A DNA stretch of 64,000 bases from Coenobita brevimanus (Eukaryota > Arthropoda > Malacostraca > Decapoda > Coenobitidae), in contig CM064713.1 in assembly GCA_032717465.1 (NCBI GenBank), positions 10,598,624-10,662,623 of the forward strand, read 5' to 3'. Position 1 is the first letter of the stretch. Each line of letters starts with the position of its first letter. The notes under the pieces were generated by a model, which worked only from the letters and a program-made list of their open reading frames with translations, was not told where the DNA came from and ran no database searches. A program made the translations under genes and the position numbers. Shown piece by piece: positions 32,016 through 44,021 of the stretch.

Positions 32016-33678
32016 ATGGAGGACGCCCCTACTGCCTCTCCCCCCCTCAGGAGAGGAGGTGGTCCTGACCGACCCCTGACCGATCAACGGACTGACAGCC
32101 CCCAGAGAGAACGGCCCCGGACTCGATTGCCTCTAGACATAAATGTTAAAAATGCTGAATTTGTAATCATCCATGCTCTAGGTTCCACTCCCTTGAGCAG
32201 TCTCAATCCCTTCATGATTAAGAAGGTTATTGATGGCTGTGCTGGGGAGGTGGAACAAGTGAAAAAACTTGTGAATGGAGACCTCCTTGTTAAGACCTGT
32301 AATTCCTCCCAAGTTAAGGACTTGTTAAAGCTGCGCAAATTCCACTGCTATGATGTCGGGGCCAAGATCCCAACATCCATGAATTCCTGCAAGGGGGTTA
32401 TCACTTGCAGGAATCTCATGGTGATGAGTGAGGAAGACATCATAGAGGAACTTGCTCAGCAAGATGTCATCGATGCCCGGTTTATAACTAGATTTTCCGA
32501 AGGCATAAAGACGAAGACGGCCACCATTGTTTTGACTTTCGGCAAAGTTTCACTCCCGGCACATATCAAAGTTGGCTATGAAATTGTTAATGTCAGACCT
32601 TATATCCCCAACCCACTCCGTTGCATGAAGTGTCAATTATATGGGCACATTGCTAAGAATTGTCGGGCTTCACAGTCAGTGTGTGGCAAATGTGCAACAC
32701 AGGGTCACGATGCTGAGCAATGCACATCAGAGACTATCTGTTGCTTCCACTGTAAGGGTGCTCACTCCACTTCCTCTAGGGATTGTCCCAAGTGGAAGGA
32801 GGAGAAAGAGGTCAGCACGGTGAAGGCAACTGAGGGTGTCTCCTACTATGAAGCAAGGAAAAAGGTGAAGCAGTTGCATGCAACTCCTACGCCGAATAGA
32901 TCCTATGCTTCGGCAGTGATGTCCCGTCCCGTGATGTGCTCTGCTGGGACACAGACTGACCCTGACCCGGTTCCTCTTGTCACACATTCTACCTCTCCAT
33001 CTCAGCCTCCTGTCCAATCCACTTCTCAACCTGATACCCATGTTACAACTTCCTACTCTCAGGCTGCTGCTGCTTCTCAGTCAGTCAAGCCGGTGGCTCA
33101 ATCGGTAGAGAGGTGGCCTGCAGTCCCATCGGACCTAGGTTCTAATCCCGGCTGGGGCAGGGAACAGTTTAAGGATTTGAATTTCATTAAATCAGGCTTT
33201 ACTGATCTACCAGAAGACCCGCCGACATGTCGTAAAAATACCCCCGCTAATATCAATACACCAGTCCTGCATGAGACAGCCCTAGCATGTATTCAATATG
33301 GACAGTGGGTGTTAGCGCCGAAGTGGTGACATGTAGAGGTGTTGGCATGTAGGAGGACTGCTGGGCCTTGATAGCAGGCTGTGAAGCCTATGCCCAGAGT
33401 CGGACACATAAAAAAAAAAAAAAAAAATGGAGCCTGACAACTCTTGTAAGAGTAATATGACCACCCTTACCAAGTCACGTCCTCATGTTCTTCCTGCTCC
33501 TGGCCCAGCGAGGGAGAGGAAGGGTAGCTCTTCTGCGGTGGAATCTGGGAACCTCGTAATTGATGAAAATATGGAGGTTTCCGTAAGCAAGCACCGGGAT
33601 AGGTCCACCGGTAATCGCTCGCCTTCTGCCGGGCGGCAAAAAAAGCCTAAACACACTGGCCCCCAACGTAAATCTTAA
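32016..33678 (+). pseudogene. D3 ORF1, interrupted by a SINE
   Basis: The ATG at 32,016 (ATG-GAG-GAC) is intact. The conserved region (ALGSTPLSSLNPFMIKKVI) and three knuckles are present: CMKCQLYGHIAKNC, CGKCATQGHDAEQC and CFHCKGAHSTSSRDC. After SYSQAAAASQSVK the frame runs into the SINE at 33,091 and stops at 33,327-33,329. The C-terminal tail resumes at 33,428 and ends in TAA at 33,676-33,678. Apart from the SINE the frame is open. Confidence 0.85.
33091..33427 (+). mobile_element. tRNA-derived SINE inside D3 ORF1
   Basis: The 5' end is tRNA-like, with an A box TGGCTCAATCGG (33,094-33,105) and a B box GGTTCTAATCC (33,138-33,148) at tRNA spacing. These would form an internal RNA polymerase III promoter. 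A body of about 260 bases of unknown origin follows, then poly(A) at 33,410-33,427. It is absent from D1, D2 and D5 at the matching site. A TSD is not clear, at most a few bases around AGCC. Confidence 0.8.
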
Positions 33679-36600
33679 ACCGTCGCTTTCACTGTATTAC
33701 AGTGGAATTGTAGAGGTATTGGGATTAAGTTACAAGATATAGCAATCTTGCTGTCAATACACAGGCCAGACGTTGTTTGTTTACAGGAGACGCGCCTGGA
33801 GGATCATCCTGATCCTCCACAGTTCAGACACTACCACTCGTATAGAAGATATGAAGGTCACGGAGTTGCCATTTACACACACAAATCACACCCACAAACG
33901 GAAGTGATTCTAAATTCTACTCTGGAAGCGGTCGCGTGCAGAGTAAAATTTATAACACGTATCTGTCTATTTGCTCTCTGTACTGTCCTCCACATGGCCC
34001 CATTGATAGTGATGCTTTAAATTCACTAGTGGAACATCTCCATGGGAATAAGTTAGTGTTGGGCGATTTTAACGCCCATCACTATCAATGGGGTAGCTTG
34101 AGGATTGATGGTCGTGGGGAGCAAGTAGCCGACCTAATACTACAGTCCAACCTCTGTCTTCTGAACGATGGTAGAGCGACTCGTGTAGATGATCGTACTG
34201 GTAACTTTTCGGCCATTGACTTATCTTTGGCCTCCCCTGGTATACATCAAGATCTCTCATGGGACCCTTACGACGACTCCTTGGGAAGTGATCATTTACC
34301 CATCTGTCTTTCTTATACACGCGACATCATTTCGGACCCTCCACCTCCAAAATTTAACTATAAGAAAGCAGATTGGGGATCCTTCTCAAGGATCGCCAAT
34401 TTAGATATATCTGGGGAGACCATAGATGTTAAGGTCGAAAATATAACCCAATCCATATTATAAGCAGCTGAGGCTGCTATTCCCAAGACTTCTACAGTTC
34501 ATGCGAAGCATAGAGCACATTGGTGGACGCCGGATTGCCGACAAGCATTAAGAAAACTCAAAAGGAGATACAGGATTTTTGATAGTCAGCCCACTGAGAA
34601 AAATTGTATTGCATACAAACAGGCACGGGCTGAGGCAAGGAGAATAATAAGAAGGGCCAAACGTGACTCCAGGCGGTCCTTTGTGTCCACGGTGACTCAT
34701 ACAACACCATTACATAAAGTCTGGTCCACTATAAGATTATTAAATAATAAACGCCCATACTTCCCTGTCACAACCTTGCAGGTGAATAACACCACCTATG
34801 ACGAGCCCGTGGACGTTGCTAACATCCTCGCCAGGAGTTTTTCTCATGTAAGTAGCTCAGCCAATTATGACCCGCGTTTCCAACATCATAAATGCACGGC
34901 TGAGCTACAGATATTAGACTTTGCCACAGAAGACGTAAACTCCCCGTACAACCAAGAGTTTACGCTAGATGAACTGCTCCTTGCCCTTAAATCCTGTAAA
35001 GACACCAGCCCTGGACCAGACACCATCACGTACAGTATGATCCAGCATCTTAATCAGGACAACCTGATTAAGATGTTAGCATTGTACAATGAGATTTGGG
35101 TGTCTCGAACGTTCGCAGACTCATGGCACTTTGCGCACGTCATACCGATACCCAAAGAGGCTGGTCGTCTTATGAATCCCACTTCATTTCGTCCTATTGT
35201 GTTGACTTCTTGTCTATGTAAGGTCATGGAACGTATGGTTAACAATAGGCTTCTTTTTGTTTTAGAGTCGAAGAATTTGTTAAATGATCAACAATGTGGC
35301 TTCCGTAAATACAGAAGTTCACTAGATCATTTAATGAATTTGGAGCATTGTATTGCAGAGGCATTTGCCAATAAAGAATTCATGATAGGGGTATTCTTGG
35401 ACATCCATAAAGCCTATGACATGACCTGGAGACACGGTATACTAATGAAGCTCTATGCTTATGGTTTAAGAGGAAATTTACCTGTTTTTATTTCAAATTT
35501 CTTAACGGACAGAACATTCTCTGTCAAATTACCCCGTAACATAACATCGGATATATTTATCCAGGAAAACGGGGTGCCACAGGGAAGTGTGCTTAGTCCT
35601 ACTTTATTTAGTATTATGATCAATGATATTCTGTCATCAGCTCCCCTCCTGAAGAATCTTAAATACTTGTTCTACGCTGACGATTGTGCAATATGGCACT
35701 CTTCCCATAATGCACAATTTTCGGCTGGGCGGATTCAAGCAGCCCTTGACTCCGTCCACCAATGGGCCTTGCAGTGGGGATTTAAGTTTTCTGTACGTAA
35801 GTGTGCCGCTATAGTTTTCACTAATCGTAACGTACCTAATTTGTGCTTAACTTTGGATAATCAGGCGGTACCTTTTCAAAATTCTGTAAAATTTTTAGGA
35901 ATACATTTTGATCGTAGAATGAATTTTAAACTTCACGTTAATACTTTGCTTGCTCGTTGTGATAAACCGTTAAATGTCCTCAAGTACCTAGCGGGTACTA
36001 CCTGGGGTGCCGCCAGAAAATCTTTATTAATGGTGTATAAGTCCCTTATTCGATCGAAGCTAGACTATGGCGCACAGGTGTATGGCTCGGCATCCGATGC
36101 CACTCTGAAAGGATTGGATGTGTTACAGAATAAATGTTTGCGAATGTGTCTTGGAGCCGTCCGGTGTACCTGTGTGACTCGTATGGAAGTGGAGGCAAAT
36201 GTGCCTCCCCTCCGTATTCGCCGTGACCACCTGGCCTTGTCCTATGGCATAAGGACGTTAAGGAAAAGTAATATCGGCAATGTGGCCTGTACCCCCCTAC
36301 GTCAATACCACCACCTTCTGCGGAGGGTGCGGAGGGCACTTGCCGCTCGCCTCCACTTACTGACTCAGGAGCTTGATGTGGACCCCAGTGACTGTGACAA
36401 GTTGGTGCTTAAAAATATAGCGCCTTGGGAGCCACCTGGCTTTACAGTCGATGTTACATGGCTCCCAGCACCAAAGGCCAAGGCGCCGGAGGCGGAGGTC
36501 CACCACTTGTTTCGTAACATCATTGTTCGTCACTTAGGGTCCCATCAATTGTACACCGACGGCTCCAAGTCGAGTGAATGTGTGGGTGCAAGTGTGTGGT

Positions 36601-37364
36601 CGACTGAATGTGCCCTCAGGTATCGGTTGCCGACTCATACATCTGTGTTTACTTCAGAACTTTTTGCTATTGACAAAGGCATAGACTATGCTCTCAGTTC
36701 TAGGCATGACTCATTTGTCATATTTTCAGATTCAAAATCAGCCCTTCAGGCAATTGCATCTTGCACTACGGACTCTCACGAGATCCAGGGCCGCATCGTT
36801 AATAAGTTGCATTCATGCAACAAGTCATTCACGCTGATCTGGGTGCCTGGTCATTGTCGTATCTACGGCAATGAGCAGGCTGACTTACTTGCAAAGTCGG
36901 CTGTGGAGCTCGAGGAGACTTGGGACGTTCCTCGTGATCTACGGTCGAGTCTATCTCTCGGAAAGAAATCAATAAATCTTCTGTGGCAAGGTCAGTGGAC
37001 CAGACTAAATATTCCAACTTGTAAGCCGTACCTGGGCGACTGGGACACTGCCAACCGTCCCAGTCGCCTAGAAGAAAAAATGTTGGCACGGCTACGGCTT
37101 AATGCCACCATTTTAACCCACATAAAACCATATATGGAAAGACGCTTCCCACCGCACTGTGACATCTGTAATGTGGTGTTATCTATTAGTCATATCATCC
37201 TGCGCTGTCGGCGATTTATTCGTGAACGTGCTTCACTTATAAATTACTGCGGCGCAGTAGACGTCCCCTTCACCCTTTCCACCATCCTGAGGGATGGGGA
37301 CATTGTTATGACTGATAAATTGATGGCTTTCTTGAGAGAGACCGGACTGATCAGAGTGATGTGA
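33679..37364 (+). pseudogene. D3 ORF2: endonuclease, RT, RNase H; one frameshift, one stop
   Basis: ORF2 follows the ORF1 TAA in the same frame, without an ATG. A one-base deletion near 33,950 (AAATTTATAAC against AAATTTAATAAC in D2) shifts the frame inside the endonuclease. TAA at 34,461-34,463 replaces a His codon (CAC in D2). From there to TGA at 37,362-37,364 the frame is open, with RT (FLDIHKAYD, GVPQGSVLSP, FYADDCAIW), RNase H and the Cys-rich end on one polypeptide. This demonstrates the RT-RNase H continuity that is broken in D2. Confidence 0.9.
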
Positions 37365-38092
37365 CTTTTTTACTGTGTGGTTATGGTTTTTATGAACAGT
37401 AAATATGTATATATTGTAATATTAATTAGGGTTGACAGTTGACATATTTTAAATAGTTCCTCCACCCAAGGATCTATTTCTAATATAGATGTCCCCTACA
37501 TTAAGCCAAGTTCCTCGCCTGACAGTCACCAGTTGATGAGTGCAAGTGTGCAATATAGAAAGGTATTGGGCACTTGCAGTCGATGGTGGTCTGCTGGGCG
37601 AGGTTCTTCACTTTTTGTACAAATTATGTAAATACATTATATTATCTTGCTTAAGTTGTTCTAATTAGGGACGACAGCTGACGTATATGGAAATGTTCCT
37701 GACTCGTCTGGTTCCCTTTCATATATTGATGTCCCCTATATTAGGTTGTGCCTCGACTGACAGTCACCAGGTGATGAGTGCAGGTATGTCATGTAGAAAG
37801 GCATTACATATCTCCAGTCGATGGTGTTCTGTTAGTCGAGGTATTTTTACCATTAGTGTAGGTCTAGCTATTTGTCTCTGTAGGATTTAGTATAGGTTAG
37901 CGATTTGTCTGTTAGGTGATTAGTTTTAGGGTCTTTAGATTAGTTTTCCTTTATAATATAAGGTATAAAAAATAAAAAAACCAAGAAAAAATTAAAAAAA
38001 AATAAAAATACAAAAAAATAAATAAATAAGAGTAAAATTATTATATATATATATGTACGTTTGCATGAAAATGTGTCTGTATGTATGCATGG

Positions 38093-38141
<49 letters not shown>

Positions 38142-38276
38142 TGTGTGTGTTTGTATGTGTGTGTGTGTTTGTGTGTGTGTGTATGTATATATATATATAT
38201 TTTTGTATATATATGTATATATAATTAAATCTATAAAAATATATATATATTTATATATATTTAAATGTATATACAT

Positions 38277-38319
<43 letters not shown>

Positions 38320-38364
38320 GGCCTTAATAACCAGGGGCTTCGGCCCCAATGGTTGATAGGCCAG

Positions 38365-38408
<44 letters not shown>

Positions 38409-38414
38409 TTCCGG

Positions 38415-38900
38415 GGGGACTTTGATGCATGGTCGTGGAGAGTGTAGACGTGTTTCTCTGGCTCTCCTCTAGCTGCAGGGTTGCCTCACCGGCTTTAGCT
38501 TTGTTTTCTCCGCCACTAGGGCGTTTTTCAATAAAGTTAGGTTAGCTAGTACTAATTCTCCTCCCAGCCCTGTTAGTCTTGATATAGTAGGTGTCTATAT
38601 CTGTTTCCTGAGATTGCCTTTGCTTACTCACCTCTGGGAGTGTACCCCCCACTGATCGCTCTGGGGTGTGAGTTACACACGGGCGCGTCCTCCCGAGAGT
38701 GGTTTGAGAGGGTTATCTCAGACTTAGGTGTGTGGTCCCCGGTTGCAAATTCTCCCTTTGGTTGTTTTTCTTCTTCCCACTTCCCCCGCTCACGGGGGAA
38801 GTGGTAACTATGGCGGACGCCACTGCTGCCTCCCTCCCCTTCAGGGGGGGAGGTAGTCCTGACCGACCCCCGACAGTCTCACGGACTGACTACCCCCAGA
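38415..38900 (+). mobile_element. D4: 5' end of a D LINE, cut by the assembly gap
   Basis: It starts with GGGGACTTTGATGCATGG directly after D3 poly(A) and a twelve-base spacer. The leader matches D2 closely. The ORF1 ATG is at 38,810-38,812 (ATG-GCG-GAC), and 30 codons are readable before the N run. Head-to-tail with D3. Confidence 0.8.
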
Positions 38901-39000
38901 NNNNNNNNNNNNNNNNNNNNNNNNNNNNNNNNNNNNNNNNNNNNNNNNNNNNNNNNNNNNNNNNNNNNNNNNNNNNNNNNNNNNNNNNNNNNNNNNNNNN
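38901..39000. other. Assembly gap of 100 N
   Basis: A run of exactly 100 N, the usual placeholder for a gap of unknown size. D4 enters from the left on the plus strand, and D5 from the right on the minus strand. The true missing length and the join are unknown. Confidence 0.95.
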
Positions 39001-40136
39001 GGACGTGACTGTTTCGTGAGGGTGGTCATGTTACTTTTACTAGACTTGTCAGGCTTCGTTTTAGGCCGTACTGATGGAGAGGCAGCAGCAGCCTGAGAGT
39101 AAGTTGATGCCTTAGGGATGTCAGTGAGAGAGTTGGAACGGACAGGAGGTCGAGATGGAGATGTACTGTGAGTGGCAGGAGGGAGAAAGACAGGGTCAGT
39201 CTGGGTCTCTACAGAGCACATCACAGGACGGGACATTACCGCCGAAGCATAGGACCTATTCGGCGTGGGAGTTGCATGCAACTCCTTCACCTTTTTCCTA
39301 GCTTCGTAATAGGAAATGCCCTCAGTTGCCTTCACTGTGCAGACTTCCTTCTCCTCCTTCCACTTGGGACAATCCCTAGAGGAAGTGGAGTGAGCGCCCT
39401 TGCAGTGAAAGCAACAGACCGTCTCAGATGTACAATGTTCCGCATCATGACCCTGGCTTGCACACTTGCCACACACTGGCTGGGAAGCCCGACAAGTCTT
39501 CGAACCATGCCCATACAACTGGCATTTCAGGCAACGGAAAGGGTTAGGGATGTATGGTCGAACGTGAATGATTTCATAACCAACTTTGACTTGACTAGGA
39601 AGAGAAATTTTGGCAAATGTCAAGATAATAGTTGCTGTCTTCGTCCTTATGCCTTCCGAATAACGAGTTATGAATTTAGCTTCAATTACATCTTGCTGCG
39701 CCAATTCTTGTACGATTTCGTCCTCGCTCATCACCATGAGATCCCTGCAAGTGACAACACCCTTGCAAGAATTCATGGAGACTGGGATTTTGGCTTCGAC
39801 ATCGTAACAGTGGAATTTACGCAGTTTCAGCAAATCTCTCACTTGTGACGAGTTAACAGTTTTTACCAGGAGATCTCCGTTAGCAAGTTTTTTCACTTGT
39901 TCGACTTCTCCTGCACAGTGGTCAATCACCTTCTTGATAAGGAAGGGATTGAGACTGGACAGGGGAGTCGAACCTAGAGCATGGATAATGATGAACGTGG
40001 CATTGTCAACAGGAACGTCAAGTGGGGCACGAGTTTGGCGTCCGTCAGTCTGGGGGTGGTCAGTCCGGTCGTTCCTACATTCGTCAGGACCACCTCCCCC
40101 CCTGAAGGGGGGGGAGGCAGCAGGGGCGTCCGTCAT
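39001..40136 (-). CDS. D5 ORF1, gag-like zinc-knuckle protein, partial
   Basis: The ATG at 40,136 opens a frame of about 378 codons that is intact up to the gap. It has the conserved region (ALGSTPLSSLNPFLIKKVI), three knuckles (CLKCQLYGHGSKTC, CGKCASQGHDAEHC, CFHCKGAHSTSSRDC), then the Ser/Thr/Pro-rich tail to the gap. It is the best-preserved ORF1 in the window. The C-terminus is unknown. In-frame codons upstream of 40,136 are leader, since other copies lack an open frame there. Confidence 0.85.
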
Positions 40137-40506
40137 AGCAACCACTTCCCCCTCACGGGGGAAGTGGGAAGAAGGAGAAAAACAAGCAAGGGACAAGGTA
40201 CCTGGGAAAGACACACCTAGCCTGAGATTACCCTCTCAAACCACGCTCGGGAGGACGCGCCCGTGTATAACTCACACCCCAGAGCGATCAGTGGGGGGTA
40301 CACTCCAGAGGTGAGTAAGCAAAGGCAATCTCAGTAAACAGATACAGACACTTACTATATCTCTAAAGGGCTGGGAGGAAAATTAGTACTAGCTAACCTA
40401 ACTCTTAATCGCTTTATTTACAAAACTAATGCCGGTGGGGCAGCCCTGAAAGCTAGAGGAGAGCCAGGAAAACACGTCCGAACTCCCCACGACCATCCAT
40501 CAAAGT
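39001..40506 (-). mobile_element. D5: 5' part of a D LINE on the minus strand
   Basis: The 5' end is at 40,506 on the minus strand (GACTTTGATGGATGG), followed by the leader and ORF1. The rest is lost in the gap. Its 5' flank CATTCACGG (40,507-40,515 on the minus strand) is the 3' TSD of D6, so D6 and D5 are head-to-tail. Confidence 0.85.
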
Positions 40507-40515
40507 CCGTGAATG
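40507..40515. repeat. Target duplication between D6 and D5
   Basis: CCGTGAATG here is identical to 43,289-43,297 at the far end of D6. One copy lies after the D6 poly(A) and is at the same time the 5' flank of D5. Confidence 0.85.
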
Positions 40516-40573
40516 TTTTTTTTTTTTCCCGGCCTATCAACCATTGGGGCCGAAGCCCCTGGTTATTAAGGCC

Positions 40574-40671
<98 letters not shown>

Positions 40672-40707
40672 TTAAACATATATACATATATATACAAACA
40701 TATATAT

Positions 40708-40771
<64 letters not shown>

Positions 40772-43288
40772 CCATGCATACATACAGACACACTTTCATG
40801 CAAACGTACATATATATATATAATAATTTTAATCTTATTTATTATTTATTTTCTTTTTTTGTATTTTCATTTTTTTAATTTTTTCTTGGTTTTTTATTTT
40901 TCATACCTTATATTATAAAGGAAAACTAATCTAAAGACCCTAAAACTAATCACCTAACAGACAAATCGCTAACCTATACTAAATCCTACAGAGACAAATA
41001 GCTAGACCTACACTAATGGTAAAAATACCTCGACTAACAGAACATCATCGACTGCAGATATGTAATGCCTTTCTACATTACATACCTGCACTCATCACCT
41101 GGTGACTGTCAGTCGAGGCACAACCTAATATAGGGGACATCAATATATGAAAGGGAACCAGACGAGTCAGGAACATTTCCATATACGTCAGCTGTCGTCC
41201 CTAATTAGAATAACTTAAGCAAGATAATATAATGTATTTACATAATTTGTACAAAAAGTGAAGAACCTCGCCCAGCAGACCACCATCGACTGCAAGTGCC
41301 CAATACCTTCCTATATTGCACACTTGCACTCATCAGCTGGTGACTGTCAGGCGAGGAACTTGGCTTAATGTAGGGGACATCTATATTTGAAATAGATCGG
41401 TGGGAGGAGGAACTATTTAAAATATGTCAACTGTCAACCCTAATTAATATTACAATATATACATATTTACTCTTCATAAAAACCATAACCACGCAGTAAA
41501 AAAGTCACATCACTCTGATCAGTCCGGTCTCTCTCAAGAAAGCCATCAATTTATCAGTCATAACAATGTCCCCATCACCCAGGATGGTGGAAAGGGTGAA
41601 GGGGACGTCTACTGCGCCGCAGTAATTTATAAGTGAAGCACGTTCACGAATAAATCGCCGACAGCGCAGGATGATATGACTAATAGATAACACCGCATTA
41701 CAGATGTCAGTGCGGTGGGAAGCGTCCTTCCATATATGGTTTTATGTGGGTTACAATGGTGGCATTAAGCCGTAACCGTGCCAACACTTTTTCTTCTAGG
41801 CGACTGGGACGGTTGGCAGTGTCCCAGTCGCCCAGGTACGGCTTACAAGTTGGAATATTTAGTCTGGTCCACTGACCTTGCCACAGAAGATTTATTGATT
41901 TCTTTCCGAGAGATAGACTCGACCGTAGATCACGAGGAACGTCCCAAGTCTCCTCGAGCTCTACAGCCGACTTTGCAAGTAAGTCAGCCTGCTCATTGCC
42001 GTAGATACGACAATGACCAGGCACCCAGATCAGCGTGAATGACTTGTTGCATGAATGCAACTTATTAACGATGCGGCCCTGGATCTCATGAGAGTCCGTA
42101 GTGCAAGATGCAATTGCCTGAAGGGCTGATTTTGAATCTGAAAATATGACAAATGAGTCATGTCTAGAATTGAGAGCATAGTCTATGGCTTTGTCAATAG
42201 CAAAAAGTTCTGAAGTAAACACAGATGTATGAGTCGGCAACCGATACCTGAGGGCACATTCAGTCGACCACACACTTGCACCCACACATTCACTTGACTT
42301 GGAGCCGTCGGTGTACAATTGATGGGACCCCAAGTGACGAACAATGATGAAACAAGTGGTGGACCTCCGCCTCCGGCGCCTTGGCCTTTGGTGCTGGGAG
42401 CCATGTAACATCGACTGTAAAGCCGGGTGGCTCCCAAGGTGCTATATTTTTAAGCACCAACTTGTCACAGTCACTGGGGTCCACATCAAGCTCCTGAGTC
42501 AGTAAGTGGAGGCGAGCGGCAAGTGGCCGACGCACCCCCCGCAGAAGGTGGTGGTATTGACGCAGGGGGGTACAGGCCACATTGCCGATATTACTTTTTC
42601 TTAATGTCCTTATGCCGTAGGACAAGGCCAGGTGGTCACGGCGAATACGGAGGGGAGGCACATTCGCCTCCACTTCCATACGAGCCACACGGGTACACCG
42701 TACAGCTCCAAGACACATTCGCAAGCATTTATTCTGTAACACATCCAATCCTTTCAGCGTGGCATCAGATGCCGAGCCATACACCTGTGCGCCATAGTCT
42801 AGCTTTGATCGAATAAGGGACTTATACACCATTAATAAAGATTTTCCGTCGGCACCCCAGGTAGTACCCGCTAGGTACTTGAGGACATTTAACGGTTTAT
42901 CACATCGAGCAAGCAAAGTATTAACGTGAAGTTTAAAATTCATTCTACGATCAAAATGTATTCCTAAAAATTTTACAGAATTTTGAAAAGGTACCGCCTG
43001 ATTATCTAAAGTTAAGCACAAATTAGGTACGTTACGATTAGTGAAAACTATAGCGGCACACTTACGTACGGAAAACCTAAATCCCCACTGCAAGGCCCAT
43101 TGGTGGACAGAATCAAGGGCTGCTTGAATCCGCCCAGCCGAAAATTGTGCATTACGGGAAGAGTGCCATATTGCACAATCGTCAGCGTAGAGTGAGTATT
43201 TAAGATTCCTCGGGATTGGAGCTGATGACAGAATATCATTGATCATAATACTAAATAAAGTAGGACTAAGCACACTTCCCTGTGGCAC
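40516..43288 (-). mobile_element. D6: 5'-truncated D LINE on the minus strand
   Basis: It begins within the RT at GVPQGS (43,288), runs to a poly(A) (plus-strand T run 40,516-40,527), and is flanked by the 9-bp TSD CCGTGAATG. The 3'UTR has the hairpin modules (41,030-41,445), a pure (AT)n of about 95 bases (40,575-40,669) and (CA)n (40,719-40,768). Confidence 0.9.
41505..43288 (-). pseudogene. D6 ORF2 fragment: RT palm end, RNase H; two frameshifts
   Basis: Open from the truncation point with VPQGSVLSPTLF and LYADDCAIW. A five-base deletion near 42,350 and a two-base deletion near 41,715 break the frame. RNase H (YTDGSKSS, FSDSKSALQAI, WVPGHCRIYGNEQADLL) lies in the second frame, and the C-terminal Cys-rich end in the third. 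The RT motif A is missing, so the fragment is dead. Confidence 0.85.
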
Positions 43289-43297
43289 CCGTGAATG

Positions 43298-43485
43298 GCG
43301 GGAATTCACCCTTATATAACCCGCTAGTTCATATTAAGAGTAGAAACTAAACTGGTGCACCATCTTCATTCTGTATGTGAGTACACCAGAACAGAAACTG
43401 TTTCACTGTGCCATCCAGGTAGTAAATTCTTCCCAAGCATGATTATTCGAAACAAACTGGTTGGGTAAAGAAGATATTCGTAACG

Positions 43486-43487
<2 letters not shown>
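43298..43487. other. Unassigned sequence
   Basis: The probable pre-insertion target of the D6/D5 pair. No gene or known repeat is visible. Confidence 0.4.

Positions 43488-43563
<76 letters not shown>
43488..43563. repeat. (AT)n microsatellite
   Basis: About 75 bases of nearly pure AT dinucleotide. Confidence 0.95.
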
Positions 43564-43567
<4 letters not shown>

Positions 43568-43607
43568 ACTTATAGATATGTAATATATATATATAAAAAC
43601 ACACATA

Positions 43608-43831
43608 GACAATGGAAAATGAGAGACTGATGAAGAGGGTGTACAGTATGTGAGCGATGTGGAGGGGGAGAGAGCGAGAGGAAGGCCAAGGACGAGATGG
43701 TGGGATGGAGTGGAGAGGTATGTGGGAGAGGGGTGTGTGAACTAGGAGCAGGGCAGTGAAATGCCGTGGGACAGGGTGATGTGGAGGCGATTAGTTTCTG
43801 GCAACCCCATATAAGGAATTAAGGCGTCTGG
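43608..43831 (+). pseudogene. RTE-C-related LINE 3' end fragment
   Basis: It encodes, with stops, MENERLMKRVY, GRPRTRWWDGVERYVGEGCV and [13 protein letters not shown]. This parallels the RTE-C C-terminus (MENERLTKRVY, RMRWRDGVERYMREGGV, DRVTWRRFVCGHP). It then ends at the GGCGTCTGGC corresponding to the GGCGTCGGGC end of RTE-C, followed by (AT)n in place of (GATA)n. It is a related but distinct RTE family. Confidence 0.75.

Positions 43832-44017
<186 letters not shown>

Positions 44018-44021
<4 letters not shown>

Larger units (their letters stand above)
31635..38404 (+). mobile_element. D3: full-length D LINE with SINE insertion
   Basis: Leader from 31,635, ORF1 from 32,016, ORF2 to 37,364, hairpin modules (37,424-37,845), TG and AT microsatellites (38,095-38,317), terminal hairpin and a 40-base poly(A) (38,365-38,404). 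The 5' flank is the same GTCGTTAGCT as in D2 and D2b. After the poly(A) comes GGATTTCCGG, not that duplication, so the original 3' junction has changed. A tRNA-derived SINE interrupts ORF1. Confidence 0.85.

Noticed and set aside
33091..33160. A functional tRNA gene
   Set aside because: The tRNA-like part has mismatched boxes, continues into a 260-base body and ends in poly(A), so it is a SINE head.
38841..40214. A minus-strand frame that appears to run through the 100-N gap
   Set aside because: N bases cannot be translated, and the part left of the gap is the antisense of D4. The real frame is D5 ORF1, 40,136-39,001.
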